Below are positions 20,389 through 29,801 of a stretch of DNA of 29,905 nucleotides, one piece after another. A program made the translations under genes and the position numbers. The notes beneath the pieces were generated by a model that was not told the origin of the DNA, did not search any database, and worked only from the letters and a program-made list of their open reading frames with translations. This DNA is from a virus. Location of the stretch: the IMG/VR virus record IMGVR_UViG_3300037189_030413, positions 1-29,905 of that record, one strand, 5' to 3'. Within the stretch, counting starts at the first letter, position 1, and every line of letters starts with the position of its first letter.

Positions 20389-23300
20389 TTAGAGCGGTTT
20401 CTCCTTCGTTGGCAGGCTCTGTGCCTGGATCTCGTCGGCGAGATCTTTTATCTCCTCCTGCTGTGACCTGATGCCCCTCCTAAGTTGGAGTTCTGGGATA
20501 CCGGCGCCCTGGACAGTGATAACTCCAGGAGCTGAGAGCCACTGTTTCAGTGTGGTGTCTGCATATGCTCCCTTCAGTTGGTCATTGCCAAGCGTTCCAA
20601 AGATCTTGCCCCACTCAGTTGCAGGACGACTAAAGCCTGTTGACTGTGCAGCGATCAACCATCCGCGATAGATGTCAGTCTCTGCATCACTGATGACAAA
20701 GACTTTGCCACGGTAGGAGTTCTCACCAGGTTCAGCAGGTTTTATTTCAGCGTTGAACCATGTCAACAGGTTTGTACCGAGTCCAAAGATGTTGGCGAAT
20801 GCGACATGCTCAGGTGGAATCCTGTTCTTACTGACTTTCACCTCGAGCAACTGTTCCAACTTGACATCTGAGAAGATTGCTTGACCAGCCAGTTTGGTGC
20901 CGGTGCCAACTTTCGAAGCAATGATTCCCTGTTCCCATGCACGACGTCCACTGGCACCGACCATCTCAGGACCGATAAGAGTTCCGAGAGGATCAGCCAT
21001 CATGCCAGCCATTATGTTGAGACCGTCTGCATATGGCATCACTGGTAGCGTGATGGCCTGACCTTCCCTGCTCTTCGCGGCCGTGTCAAGTTTGACGATG
21101 CCACGTGCCACACCGAATTCAGGAGGATAGTAGAAGCTGAGGTCGCGTGCATTCTGGTCACCGATGGCAATGTCACTCAAGTTCTTGGTGAGCCTGAAGA
21201 GCTTGATCATGCGACCAGGATTCTCGACGAAGTTCTTCATGAACTGGACGATGGACTGACGGTAGTAGTTGTAGAAGACGAAGAAGTTTCTACTGACCAC
21301 ACGCTCAGCCTCAGTCAACGTGCCGTAGTCGAAGAGAGAACGACGACCAAAGTCAAGCGCCTCATCGATGGTTGATCCTGTCTCTAGTGCATCACGGATG
21401 GAGTTCATTCGCCAGACGTTATCTGTCCATGCTGCGAGTGGATCACCGAGGAACTCACGCCAAGGTGTGAACACTTTCTTACGATATTTGTTTCCCTTGG
21501 CAACGTACTTGTTCTCAAACTCAGACACTCGTCTCATCACATCATTTGCATCAGCTATGAAGTCACGTGCCACCTCAGTGTTGATGGCACTCCTGAAGAT
21601 TCCGCTCTTGATAGCGAGGTCATAGAGCTGACCACGTGTGTAGATGTTGCCGAACCTGTCAGTGACAACTGGAACCATGCGTGATGCAGCATCAACTGAC
21701 TTCGGTCTACCGAGAAGCATGATGTTTGCCGACTCAGCCCACTTGATTGGATTGACTATCTTGCCAGTCGTGTAGTAGGTGATGAGAGGCGCTGTCAGGT
21801 TGTTGACACCGTGGAACCTGGGATTGACTGAGAGGATGGCATGGTAGTAGAACGCGTTGTATGAGTCCCACAGTTGCCTGAAGAAGTTGGACGCACGGAG
21901 CGCACCTTTGTCTCCTGCATATGCAAGGTCAGACATGCGTGCCAGTTCCGTCAGCATGCCCTTGAACTTGGGAGCAGATCCCAGTTCACTTGCCATCTTC
22001 TGAGCCAGTGCAGGTGATACGAACGCGTCAGCTGAGATCTTATTGCTAATGAGCAGGTCGATCTGAGCTAGGCTCTGTTCCATCTTGAAACCGTTTATCG
22101 TTCTACTGTCTTTGAGAAGTTCAACTGATGCTTCAACGTCACTTAGGAATGGAGCAGGTTCTGCTCCGACAATGTCACTGATGAACTTGGCAACGAATGA
22201 TTTTTGCTGAGCACCAGGCAATGATCTGTTGACGACATCTTCAAAGAATGCACGTCTTTGTGCTTCATCTTTGATAATTTCTTTCACACGACCAGCTTGC
22301 TTGATCTCTTCTTTGATTATCTCATACCAGAGTTTGTCTCCACCTGTCACTGTCTTACTGATTGTGCTGATGAACTGTGGTGTATCAGACAGAGCGATAG
22401 GACGCTCAGCGATAAGTTTCACTGCAGTCTCAGCCATGATGTCAGCAGACTTGACACGACCGTATGCGACGACAAGCGTCTCGGCAGTCAGTGATTTGGG
22501 AATTGACATCACCTTGCCACCTGCAGCATCGATGACAGGATTGATGTTATTCTTAACGATATCTGCAGCACGATCAAAGATCTCATCCAGTCGACCTGAA
22601 AGGTCAGCAGGACTCAGAGATGTAACTTCCTTGATGAGCGCGTTGTACTCGGTCGAAGAAGCAAGAAGAGTATCTCCCCACTTGTAGGCAGGTGAGATGG
22701 CATTGTAGAGAGGTGTACGCTCGGTTCCGTAGATGAGTGACTTGACCAGTTCATCGGCATACTGCTCACGGTTGAGTTTGGAGACAGGACTCTCAAACTC
22801 ACCGACAAGAGGACCTTGTCCAAGTGCGATGAGCTTCTCTTCATCAGGTGCATCAGTTGCCACACCGTACAGTTTGGCAAACTCAGGATCAGTTGAGATC
22901 CTCTTGAACTCATCCCTGAACACCTTGTCAAGAGCGGACACCTTGCTTCTGGCAGACGTGATCATGGCACGCTGATCAGCTGTGATAACTGCCTCGAGTG
23001 GCTTCATGGTGTCATTGATCGCATTCTTCATGCGACTGAAGATGACAGGTGCACCGCTCTTCAGCTCAGCAGCACGACGTGACTGGGCAGCTGACTGACG
23101 AAGGATCTGTTGGGGAACGGTGCGCTCTGCAGGAGTTGACACTTCAGCAAGTGCACGTGATGTGAATCCCTCGCGTGTTGATCCAGCCAGATTATCGACG
23201 ACTGCATGTGTCAGTGTCTGGAGATCTGCAGCTGAGACAGTTCCTTTGGTCACCTCATTCGTGATTCGATCTGCCTCAGATCGTGGCACTAGACCAGCGA

Positions 23301-25764
23301 TCTCAGACTCGTTGACTGCATTGAGGAGCCTATTGCTGAGCTCAGCACGTTGACCTGCAGGAAGCTTGGTGAGGTCGTATCCCTGCACAACCGCCTTGCC
23401 TGAGACGACATCTGAACGCATTCCACGCTGGATGGGCTCGAGGACTGTGGTGTAGAACTTGGTCTTCTTGAACTCGCTGGCAAGCTTTGCTGCTCCCTCA
23501 GGAGTCGTGAATGTGCGAGGAGTTACGGCGACTGTCTTTGCTCCCTTGGAGTATGCACCAGCGAGACCAGTGTCCATGACCTTGACACCGTTGTCGAATG
23601 CAGCGGTTGCCTTGATGGCGTCTGCATATGCTTTCTTTCCATTGGCAAGCTTCTCAAAGATCTGTGCAGCACGGACTCTCTGGCCCCTTTCAACACCTGA
23701 GTAGGCCTGACGGATTGCCTTAGCGATCTTAGTGTCAGCATTGGCAGCAACTGAGAGATAGGGCTTGATCAATCTCTCCTCTGCGGGAGAGATCTCAACA
23801 CCACGCTCTAGCCTGTCGACTGTCTCAGCGATATCGGAGTACTGCCTGAAAGCTTTCTGTCCATCGGTGAAGTAGTCACCTCTCAGGACCTCGCGCATGT
23901 TGGGAGTCTTCTCAACGTCATCGGCAAACTTTGACTCTGGGAACGCTGAGGTGGATGCAGACTTGCCAGCATCGTGAGCTGCGGCATCAGTAGCACCGGC
24001 TGCCAGTGCCTCGTCGAATGCCTTCTCGTACTTGCGTGCGGCTGAGAACTCATCGGCAAGCTTGGCACCGTAGATGAGACGGACGTCACCGGGCACAAGC
24101 TTCTCAGCCAGCTTTGACATGCCAGGAAGAGACTCGACATAGGCACCGACTGCGCCCTTCGCTCCAGCTTTCAAGCCCGTAGCACCTGCCTCGAGCAGTC
24201 CCTCACCTGCAGCACGTGCAGCACGAGTGAACTCGACAGATGCCTTGGCACCGCCGATACCGCTCTCAAGCAGGCTCAGGTCACCGAGACCGAGCATGTC
24301 ACCAGTGAAACCAGCCAGGCGACCGAGCGTCTCGTACTTACGGACCTCAGGATCTGGATTGTACTTGTAGAGATCACCGATCTCCTGAGTGTATCCGCCG
24401 CCCTCAGCGACGTTGGCAAGCACGTTTGAGTAGAGGCCAGGTGCCCTGTATTTCTCCTCACGTCCTGCTTCCTTCTGACTTTGAATCTCAGCAGGCGTGA
24501 ATGCGTATCCAACTGTTCCAGCCAGAAGGTTGGGAACAGTCATGGCGGATCTCATCAGCCATGCGGTGGGACTCTCAACGGTTGCACCTGTCGGATACTT
24601 CTTGGCGAAGAGTGCTCCTCCTGTCGTGTACTTCTCAGGATTCCTGAGGACGTTCTCTTTCTCAGACTCGCTCATCCACCAGGGACGAGCATCGTACTGG
24701 CCGCCCTTCTCCTTCTTGCTGATGATGTCTTCGATCTCAGCAGGAGTGTAGTCAGTGGATCCGACCTTGACCTCGACATCCTCCATGAGGGGCTTGCCAC
24801 CGACGGTGTCACCTGTTGGACGCTTCTCGATCCGAGTGATGGGCTTGGCGCCCTTCTGGCTCAGCATGGCGCGGTCAGCTGCTTTCTGGTCAGGGAGCTC
24901 AGCCTCGTAGATTCCCTGCAGGAATGCAAGTTGACCAGGCTCCAGGTTGGGAACCTTGCCCTCTTTCGTCTGGCGACTGAGTGCCAGGATGGTGGGATCA
25001 TTGGGAATTCCCATCTCGACACGAGGATCCTGCGTGATGAGACGTCCCTTGCCCTCGATGGTGTCAGGCAGTTCCCTTATCTGGCGCTGCAGGTCATTGA
25101 TGATCTCCTCGTGGGAGACATTGGGATTGAGCTCCCTGACTTTCTGGTAACCACGCTTGAATGCCGACCACTGTGCACGCTGCTGCTTCTGCTCATCAGC
25201 AGGCAGATCTTTCAATGAGCGCTCGAAAGCAACATCATCGAATGGACTCTGGTACATGTGGACTTCTGTCTCTGGCACCTTGACCTGGGGACGCATGACA
25301 TCCATCAGTCCTGGAGTCTCGACAGGTTTCACATTGATGGGAGCCGTTGACGGTGATGGACTGAAGATAGCGACTTTCGACGTGAACGGTTTGGTGATGT
25401 TGTAGCCACCGACGGAGATGGGAGTCTTGATGGCACCGATCTGGCGCTCAACTTCCTCACGCACTGCATCATCAGTCCAGAGCATGTTCTCTTTTCTGAT
25501 CTTGTAGGTCAGTTCCTTGCGAAGTCTGTCCTCCTCAGTCTCAGACTCCATGACACCGGTAGTGACAGCTAGAGGACCGGCAGCCGACTGACTGCGCTCC
25601 TCAGGCGTTGACTGTGGCTTGACCTCAACACGAGGTTGTTTGCCACTCTGCAGTGACTTGATGTACTCCTTTCTATCGTACTTTGGCGCAGCAGTCGGGG
25701 CAGCGGCCGGTGTGCTCGGTCCCTGCAGCGACTCAATAAACTTTCTGCGTTCCTCAGGCGTCAT
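20389..25764 (-). CDS. Giant internal virion / ejection-type protein (1791 aa)
   Basis: This is the largest gene, about 18% of the genome. The N-terminus has two similar short motifs (RRKFIESLQGPS at ~7 and RKEYIKSLQSGK at ~31). Near residues 405-430 is a hydrophobic segment (VPNLLAGTVGYAF), then long Ala/Glu/Lys helical regions. Around 1300-1345 is an aromatic stretch (YYHAILSVNPRFHGVNNL). Around 1475-1525 is an R-N-F-F-V-F-Y-N-Y-Y-R-Q segment with E-N-P-G-R-M, resembling LPD38-type regions of large polyvalent or internal phage proteins. No lysozyme, protease or polymerase motif was seen. Size and place after two other internal proteins suggest a T7 gp16-like DNA ejection role. Confidence 0.72.
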   Translation of the reverse strand: MTPEERRKFIESLQGPSTPAAAPTAAPKYDRKEYIKSLQSGKQPRVEVKPQSTPEERSQSAAGPLAVTTGVMESETEEDRLRKELTYKIRKENMLWTDDAVREEVERQIGAIKTPISVGGYNITKPFTSKVAIFSPSPSTAPINVKPVETPGLMDVMRPQVKVPETEVHMYQSPFDDVAFERSLKDLPADEQKQQRAQWSAFKRGYQKVRELNPNVSHEEIINDLQRQIRELPDTIEGKGRLITQDPRVEMGIPNDPTILALSRQTKEGKVPNLEPGQLAFLQGIYEAELPDQKAADRAMLSQKGAKPITRIEKRPTGDTVGGKPLMEDVEVKVGSTDYTPAEIEDIISKKEKGGQYDARPWWMSESEKENVLRNPEKYTTGGALFAKKYPTGATVESPTAWLMRSAMTVPNLLAGTVGYAFTPAEIQSQKEAGREEKYRAPGLYSNVLANVAEGGGYTQEIGDLYKYNPDPEVRKYETLGRLAGFTGDMLGLGDLSLLESGIGGAKASVEFTRAARAAGEGLLEAGATGLKAGAKGAVGAYVESLPGMSKLAEKLVPGDVRLIYGAKLADEFSAARKYEKAFDEALAAGATDAAAHDAGKSASTSAFPESKFADDVEKTPNMREVLRGDYFTDGQKAFRQYSDIAETVDRLERGVEISPAEERLIKPYLSVAANADTKIAKAIRQAYSGVERGQRVRAAQIFEKLANGKKAYADAIKATAAFDNGVKVMDTGLAGAYSKGAKTVAVTPRTFTTPEGAAKLASEFKKTKFYTTVLEPIQRGMRSDVVSGKAVVQGYDLTKLPAGQRAELSNRLLNAVNESEIAGLVPRSEADRITNEVTKGTVSAADLQTLTHAVVDNLAGSTREGFTSRALAEVSTPAERTVPQQILRQSAAQSRRAAELKSGAPVIFSRMKNAINDTMKPLEAVITADQRAMITSARSKVSALDKVFRDEFKRISTDPEFAKLYGVATDAPDEEKLIALGQGPLVGEFESPVSKLNREQYADELVKSLIYGTERTPLYNAISPAYKWGDTLLASSTEYNALIKEVTSLSPADLSGRLDEIFDRAADIVKNNINPVIDAAGGKVMSIPKSLTAETLVVAYGRVKSADIMAETAVKLIAERPIALSDTPQFISTISKTVTGGDKLWYEIIKEEIKQAGRVKEIIKDEAQRRAFFEDVVNRSLPGAQQKSFVAKFISDIVGAEPAPFLSDVEASVELLKDSRTINGFKMEQSLAQIDLLISNKISADAFVSPALAQKMASELGSAPKFKGMLTELARMSDLAYAGDKGALRASNFFRQLWDSYNAFYYHAILSVNPRFHGVNNLTAPLITYYTTGKIVNPIKWAESANIMLLGRPKSVDAASRMVPVVTDRFGNIYTRGQLYDLAIKSGIFRSAINTEVARDFIADANDVMRRVSEFENKYVAKGNKYRKKVFTPWREFLGDPLAAWTDNVWRMNSIRDALETGSTIDEALDFGRRSLFDYGTLTEAERVVSRNFFVFYNYYRQSIVQFMKNFVENPGRMIKLFRLTKNLSDIAIGDQNARDLSFYYPPEFGVARGIVKLDTAAKSREGQAITLPVMPYADGLNIMAGMMADPLGTLIGPEMVGASGRRAWEQGIIASKVGTGTKLAGQAIFSDVKLEQLLEVKVSKNRIPPEHVAFANIFGLGTNLLTWFNAEIKPAEPGENSYRGKVFVISDAETDIYRGWLIAAQSTGFSRPATEWGKIFGTLGNDQLKGAYADTTLKQWLSAPGVITVQGAGIPELQLRRGIRSQQEEIKDLADEIQAQSLPTKEKPL

Positions 25765-25769
25765 TCAAC

Positions 25770-28208
25770 TCACTCCTTCGGTGTCTTCTGATCATTTGCC
25801 TTCATGTCAAGTGCGAGTGCGACTTCGTGTGCCTTCGCCATCGCTTCCTTGTCCTGATTGAAGGTCATGGTGATCTCCTCCCAGGTCCTGTTGAAGGGAA
25901 TGCCCTTCGACTTGTTGGCGATATATAGGTCGTTCGCGATCTTTCCAGGTCCTGAGGCGATGAGGCGACGGAGCTTGTCGTCCTTCTTGCTGAGGTCGAG
26001 TGCAGACTCCATGCGGTAGAACAGGTAGGTCTCTGCCGTCGGATTCTTCTTGGCACCGACACCGGCAGTCTCACCACCGATACCGGCTTTCGCTGCGGCC
26101 TTGATGTCTGCAAGTTTCTTCGCTGCGCCCATCGCATTCTCAGCGCTTCCAACCACATCCTTGGGACCAGCCGGACGAGCCGCACTGAGAGGAGGACGCT
26201 CTGCTGCAGGAGCCATCCCAGAAGCCTCAGGATACACAGGAATCTCGCCGGTTGGTTTCTCCCCAAGCATCTCAGGAGGAGGGACTGGAGACATTCTGGC
26301 AGGGCTTGGAACAGGTTCTGCCTGGATAGCGGGAGCTGTCATCGTCGGCAGACGAGGAGCAGGAGTCACAGGCGGAGGTGCGAGCTTCGCAGCGAACTGG
26401 GGAGGAACTCCCTCGGGGAACATGCTCTCGAGTGCGACACGCTGCTCCTGAAGAGTGCGCTCCCCCTCAGGATTGACCTGAGTCTCAGCGTAACTGAGTG
26501 GCCTGAAGGACTGACCGTTGACCTCACGTGGATAGGGAGGAAGCAGTGACTCTGGGAAGAGACGTGTCTGACGACCTGGGCTCTGCATGTCGATGCCCTG
26601 GATCGCTTCAGCACGCTCAGGTCCAGTCAGGTTGGGAGCGATGAGCTCACCTGTGACGCGGTCATACTCTGGCTTGAAACCGTGGAGGAGGATGTCACCG
26701 AATGTGCGACGCTTGCGCTCTGCCTCGACCTCTGCAGGCTCAGGCTTGGTTCCCATCTGGGGAGGAGGAGGAACGTTGATGCCGATCGGAGGTGCCGCCT
26801 CAGCAGTTCCACCTTGACCGAATGTCGGTGATCGCTCACGGAACATCCTGGAAGCGAGTGACTCTTGGACGACAGGAGGACGAAGCCCCTCAGCGCTGGG
26901 CACAGGAGTTCCAAGCAGTGCATCGAGCTCAGGATTGGGACCGAGGATGCCTGCGCCACGAGCTGCAGCCACATCGGCCTGCTGTTTCTGAAGAGGTGTC
27001 AGAGCAGGAGCAGTAGTAGCAGTAGGAGGTGGAAGAGTCTTCAGGTACTCCTGATATGCGGCCTGGACGACATCCTTCGGCGCTGAGGCGAGGTATGCGA
27101 GAGCGTTGCGCTGGGCATACGCAGGAGCAGGAGAGATGTTGGTGGGACCAAACCTACCTGCCATGATTCCACGGGCACGAGTGATGTAGTCCATGTCAGG
27201 AAGGTTAGGAGGTTGTAGACCTGCACGCTCGGAATCAATTGCCTCGCGCTGCTTCAGGAGTGCAGCAAGGTCAATGACCTCAGGAGAGATGCTGGGCTCT
27301 GGAAGGTCAAGGCCAGGGAGACCAGGAAACTTTGGAACTGCGACTGATCCGCCACCGGTGCGGACAGTCGTTGAGGTTGAACCAGGACGTGTCGTGACAG
27401 TCGTGCGAGGACCACCACCGCCAGTTCCCGGAGTCTCAAGGGCATCCATGTGGGCGCCGTAGTCTGAGACGTACTGACCGAAGCCGCCCTTCTGGAGCTC
27501 AGCGAGTACCTGACGTTCAGCATCATCTCGGTTGACGCCCTTGCCAGCGCGGTCCTCGATCATTGCCTGGACAGCTCCAGCATTGACGGCTACGGCATCA
27601 GGGCCTGTCTTGCCGACGATCTTTCCTGCAGCTTTTCTAGCTTCAATGTCTGAGGCAGTAGCTGTCGCAGATCCGCCACCTGTGCGGACAGCACCACCGA
27701 TCTCAGCCGCATCTGCTGATCCGACCTTCGCAGCCTTTGAGGTGCCACCTCCACCGCCTCCACCACCAGTCGATGTTGATGTCGAAGTTGAGGGAGGCCT
27801 GACAGTTGTAGATGTGCCACCGCCCACGGGCTGGTTCATCACAGCGGAACGAAGCTCGTCACGACGTGCCTCTTCTTTCAGGCGATCAGTCTTCTCACGC
27901 TCAACTGCGATCTTGGCAGCCTGGGCAAGTTTGGCATTGTCACCGCCAGCATCAGCGATAGCAGCCTCGAGAGCCTTTGCACGGGCATCAAGATCCTGCT
28001 GACGCTTCTGGTACAGCTCCATCTCAGCAGCAAATCTCTTCGCACCGAGGTCCATCTCCATCAGGGACTGCTTCTGAGCCATCTCCCACTGGTCAGCACG
28101 GTTCTTCGTGAAGACTGAGGTGTACTGTCCAGCCGCTGTGTCCTGGTAGCGTTTCTGCTGGTCAGGTGAGATGACGAAGACGCCCTTCGTGACCTGTGAA
28201 ATTGCCAT
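25770..28208 (-). CDS. Putative internal virion protein (812 aa, Pro/Gly-rich centre)
   Basis: Residues ~45-130 form a charged helix/coiled coil (ELYQKRQQDLDARAKALEAA). Then comes a Ser/Thr and Gly tract (STSTSTGGGGGGGG near 140-155), a long Pro-rich, probably disordered region (~300-700) and a folded-looking C-terminus with LRRLIASGPGKIANDLYIAN. Such a mix of helices and disorder suits proteins stored inside the head and ejected with DNA. It lies between the 265-aa and 1791-aa proteins, matching the three-gene internal core order of T7-like phages. No enzymatic motif recognised. The start (28208) has AAGTAATCC upstream, a poor ribosome site, but is 3 bases after the preceding stop. Confidence 0.68.
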   Translation of the reverse strand: MAISQVTKGVFVISPDQQKRYQDTAAGQYTSVFTKNRADQWEMAQKQSLMEMDLGAKRFAAEMELYQKRQQDLDARAKALEAAIADAGGDNAKLAQAAKIAVEREKTDRLKEEARRDELRSAVMNQPVGGGTSTTVRPPSTSTSTSTGGGGGGGGTSKAAKVGSADAAEIGGAVRTGGGSATATASDIEARKAAGKIVGKTGPDAVAVNAGAVQAMIEDRAGKGVNRDDAERQVLAELQKGGFGQYVSDYGAHMDALETPGTGGGGPRTTVTTRPGSTSTTVRTGGGSVAVPKFPGLPGLDLPEPSISPEVIDLAALLKQREAIDSERAGLQPPNLPDMDYITRARGIMAGRFGPTNISPAPAYAQRNALAYLASAPKDVVQAAYQEYLKTLPPPTATTAPALTPLQKQQADVAAARGAGILGPNPELDALLGTPVPSAEGLRPPVVQESLASRMFRERSPTFGQGGTAEAAPPIGINVPPPPQMGTKPEPAEVEAERKRRTFGDILLHGFKPEYDRVTGELIAPNLTGPERAEAIQGIDMQSPGRQTRLFPESLLPPYPREVNGQSFRPLSYAETQVNPEGERTLQEQRVALESMFPEGVPPQFAAKLAPPPVTPAPRLPTMTAPAIQAEPVPSPARMSPVPPPEMLGEKPTGEIPVYPEASGMAPAAERPPLSAARPAGPKDVVGSAENAMGAAKKLADIKAAAKAGIGGETAGVGAKKNPTAETYLFYRMESALDLSKKDDKLRRLIASGPGKIANDLYIANKSKGIPFNRTWEEITMTFNQDKEAMAKAHEVALALDMKANDQKTPKE

Positions 28209-28211
28209 GGA

Positions 28212-29009
28212 TTACTTCCCTCCAGGAACGGTTGCTGTCGACGGAGAGCCAGTGCCTCCTGCACCTGATGCCATTGGAGCAGCCTTCTCACCGAGACCTG
28301 CTGGCTTACCGATCAGGCTCATGTACTGGACCATCTCAGGACGCTGGGAGAAGAACTCCAGGAATCCCTGCGCCTGTTCCTCTGGGATGCCGTACATGCG
28401 TGACATTGACTGGACCTCGAGTGACGAGGGCTTCTTGCCCTGGATCGTCTGCTCCAGACCGTAGCGCTCCATTCCACCAGCCAGACCGGCGGTGGCGATG
28501 CTGAGACCAGCCTGCAACCTCTGCTGCTCGTACTGGGCTTTCGCAGCGATGCGTGACTGCTCCTCCTCCTCGAGCTGACGCTTACGCTCCAGGTTCTGTG
28601 CCTCGACATTGCGAGCCACACCGGCTGCGAGGTTGGCATTTGCCTCGGTGGCCTGTGCTGCCCTTAGCTGCTCCTGACCTGCGCCTGTGGCCATACCTGC
28701 GGCGCCTGCCTGACGTGCGACCTGCTGTCCCTGCTGCAACTGGTTAGCGATCTGTGACTGACCGGCACCGTAGAGTGACTGCTTCTCAGCCTCACTGAGA
28801 CCGAGAGTTCCCATCTCTTGCATCCGCTTGAGCTGGGCAAGCCTCTTGGCGTTCTCCTTCTCCGCGTCTGTCTTGACGAGTGCAGGAATAGCCTCGAGCG
28901 TGGCGCCTGCCGCTGCTCCCAGGGCTGAACCTGCAGCTGAACCGAGAGGTCCATAAAGGCTGCCAACTGCACCTCCGAGTGTGCTGCCTATGCTCTTACC
29001 TATTGCCAT
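28212..29009 (-). CDS. Putative internal virion protein with glycine-zipper N-terminus (265 aa)
   Basis: Residues ~5-40 are Gly/Ala/Ser-rich and hydrophobic with small residues every fourth position (GSTLGGAVGSLYGPLGSAAG), a glycine-zipper membrane-active pattern. Residues ~50-175 are a long Gln/Ala/Glu helix (QIANQLQQGQQVARQAGAAG). This layout is frequent in the first ejection protein of short-tailed phages, which inserts in the host envelope. Ribosome site AGGAGG is strong and a TATATATTA -10-like string lies just upstream (29020-29029). Confidence 0.72.
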   Translation of the reverse strand: MAIGKSIGSTLGGAVGSLYGPLGSAAGSALGAAAGATLEAIPALVKTDAEKENAKRLAQLKRMQEMGTLGLSEAEKQSLYGAGQSQIANQLQQGQQVARQAGAAGMATGAGQEQLRAAQATEANANLAAGVARNVEAQNLERKRQLEEEEQSRIAAKAQYEQQRLQAGLSIATAGLAGGMERYGLEQTIQGKKPSSLEVQSMSRMYGIPEEQAQGFLEFFSQRPEMVQYMSLIGKPAGLGEKAAPMASGAGGTGSPSTATVPGGK

Positions 29010-29036
29010 GCTACTCCTCCTAATATATATCTTATT

Positions 29037-29801
29037 CTACTGATTAGATGCCTGCTTCCTGAAGAATACTTCGATCTCGCTCATCAGGACCTTGACGTGT
29101 CCCCTATCGCACCTGGGATTCATGGCGACGTAGAAGTGGTGGACACCTGCTGGAAGGTTTGTGAATCCACTGCGTTGGCAGTACCAGCGACGACTGTAGA
29201 GTCCTGTGCTCGTTGGATTTGTGATCGAGGTGGATGTGTTTCCACTGTTGTCAGCGTCTGTCGTGTACAGTCCGGTGTTGATGACGTCCAACTCATCTTC
29301 CGTGAAGCAGTGACCTGCTGTACAGAGGTCAATGTCAGATGTCCTGATTGTGTCACCTGTCGTGTGCCCAACATAACCGGGATTCCTGAGGCGCTGGGGA
29401 GCAAGCTCGTAGTTCGCGTCACCGACACCGAGGTAGGCAACAGAGTAGAGCACATCAGCTGGATGCTCGAGGACAATCCGCTTGCCACTGTCGGCTATGA
29501 TCTGGTAGGGAGATGCACCGGTAAGATCGTAGGGCTTGATGTGTGATGTGAAGTACTTCTCGTTTGTCCTGAGTAGGTCAACGAACTGTGAGTACATGTC
29601 ACCGCTTGTGAACTGGTGGTCATCTGTCACACCGTAGAACTCACCGCGGACAATGTCGATTGTGCTGACGGTGCCTGTCGCGATGTCAGCATCAACGATA
29701 GCGACATTCATGTATGTCCTGACCGCAGTGTTGTTGGCAGCGACCTCGGCCGCCGTCATCGTCGTACCGGCAGTGAATGTGAACGGTGCTGTGTATGACA
29801 T
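29037..29801 (-). CDS. Fibre-like structural protein (254 aa)
   Basis: The ATG at 29801 overlaps the stop of the join-spanning gene (TAATG). The 254-residue product begins MSYTAPFTFTAGTTMTAAEV and continues with a V-A-A-N-N-T-A-V segment and D-A-D-I-A-T-G-T-V, typical of phage fibre N-terminal attachment regions. The body is beta-rich, with four Cys, and ends G-V-H-H-F-Y-V-A then V-L-M-S-E-I-E-V-F-F. The same closing pattern appears in the two preceding genes (242 and 245 aa). Probably a virion appendage subunit. Confidence 0.75.
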   Translation of the reverse strand: MSYTAPFTFTAGTTMTAAEVAANNTAVRTYMNVAIVDADIATGTVSTIDIVRGEFYGVTDDHQFTSGDMYSQFVDLLRTNEKYFTSHIKPYDLTGASPYQIIADSGKRIVLEHPADVLYSVAYLGVGDANYELAPQRLRNPGYVGHTTGDTIRTSDIDLCTAGHCFTEDELDVINTGLYTTDADNSGNTSTSITNPTSTGLYSRRWYCQRSGFTNLPAGVHHFYVAMNPRCDRGHVKVLMSEIEVFFRKQASNQ

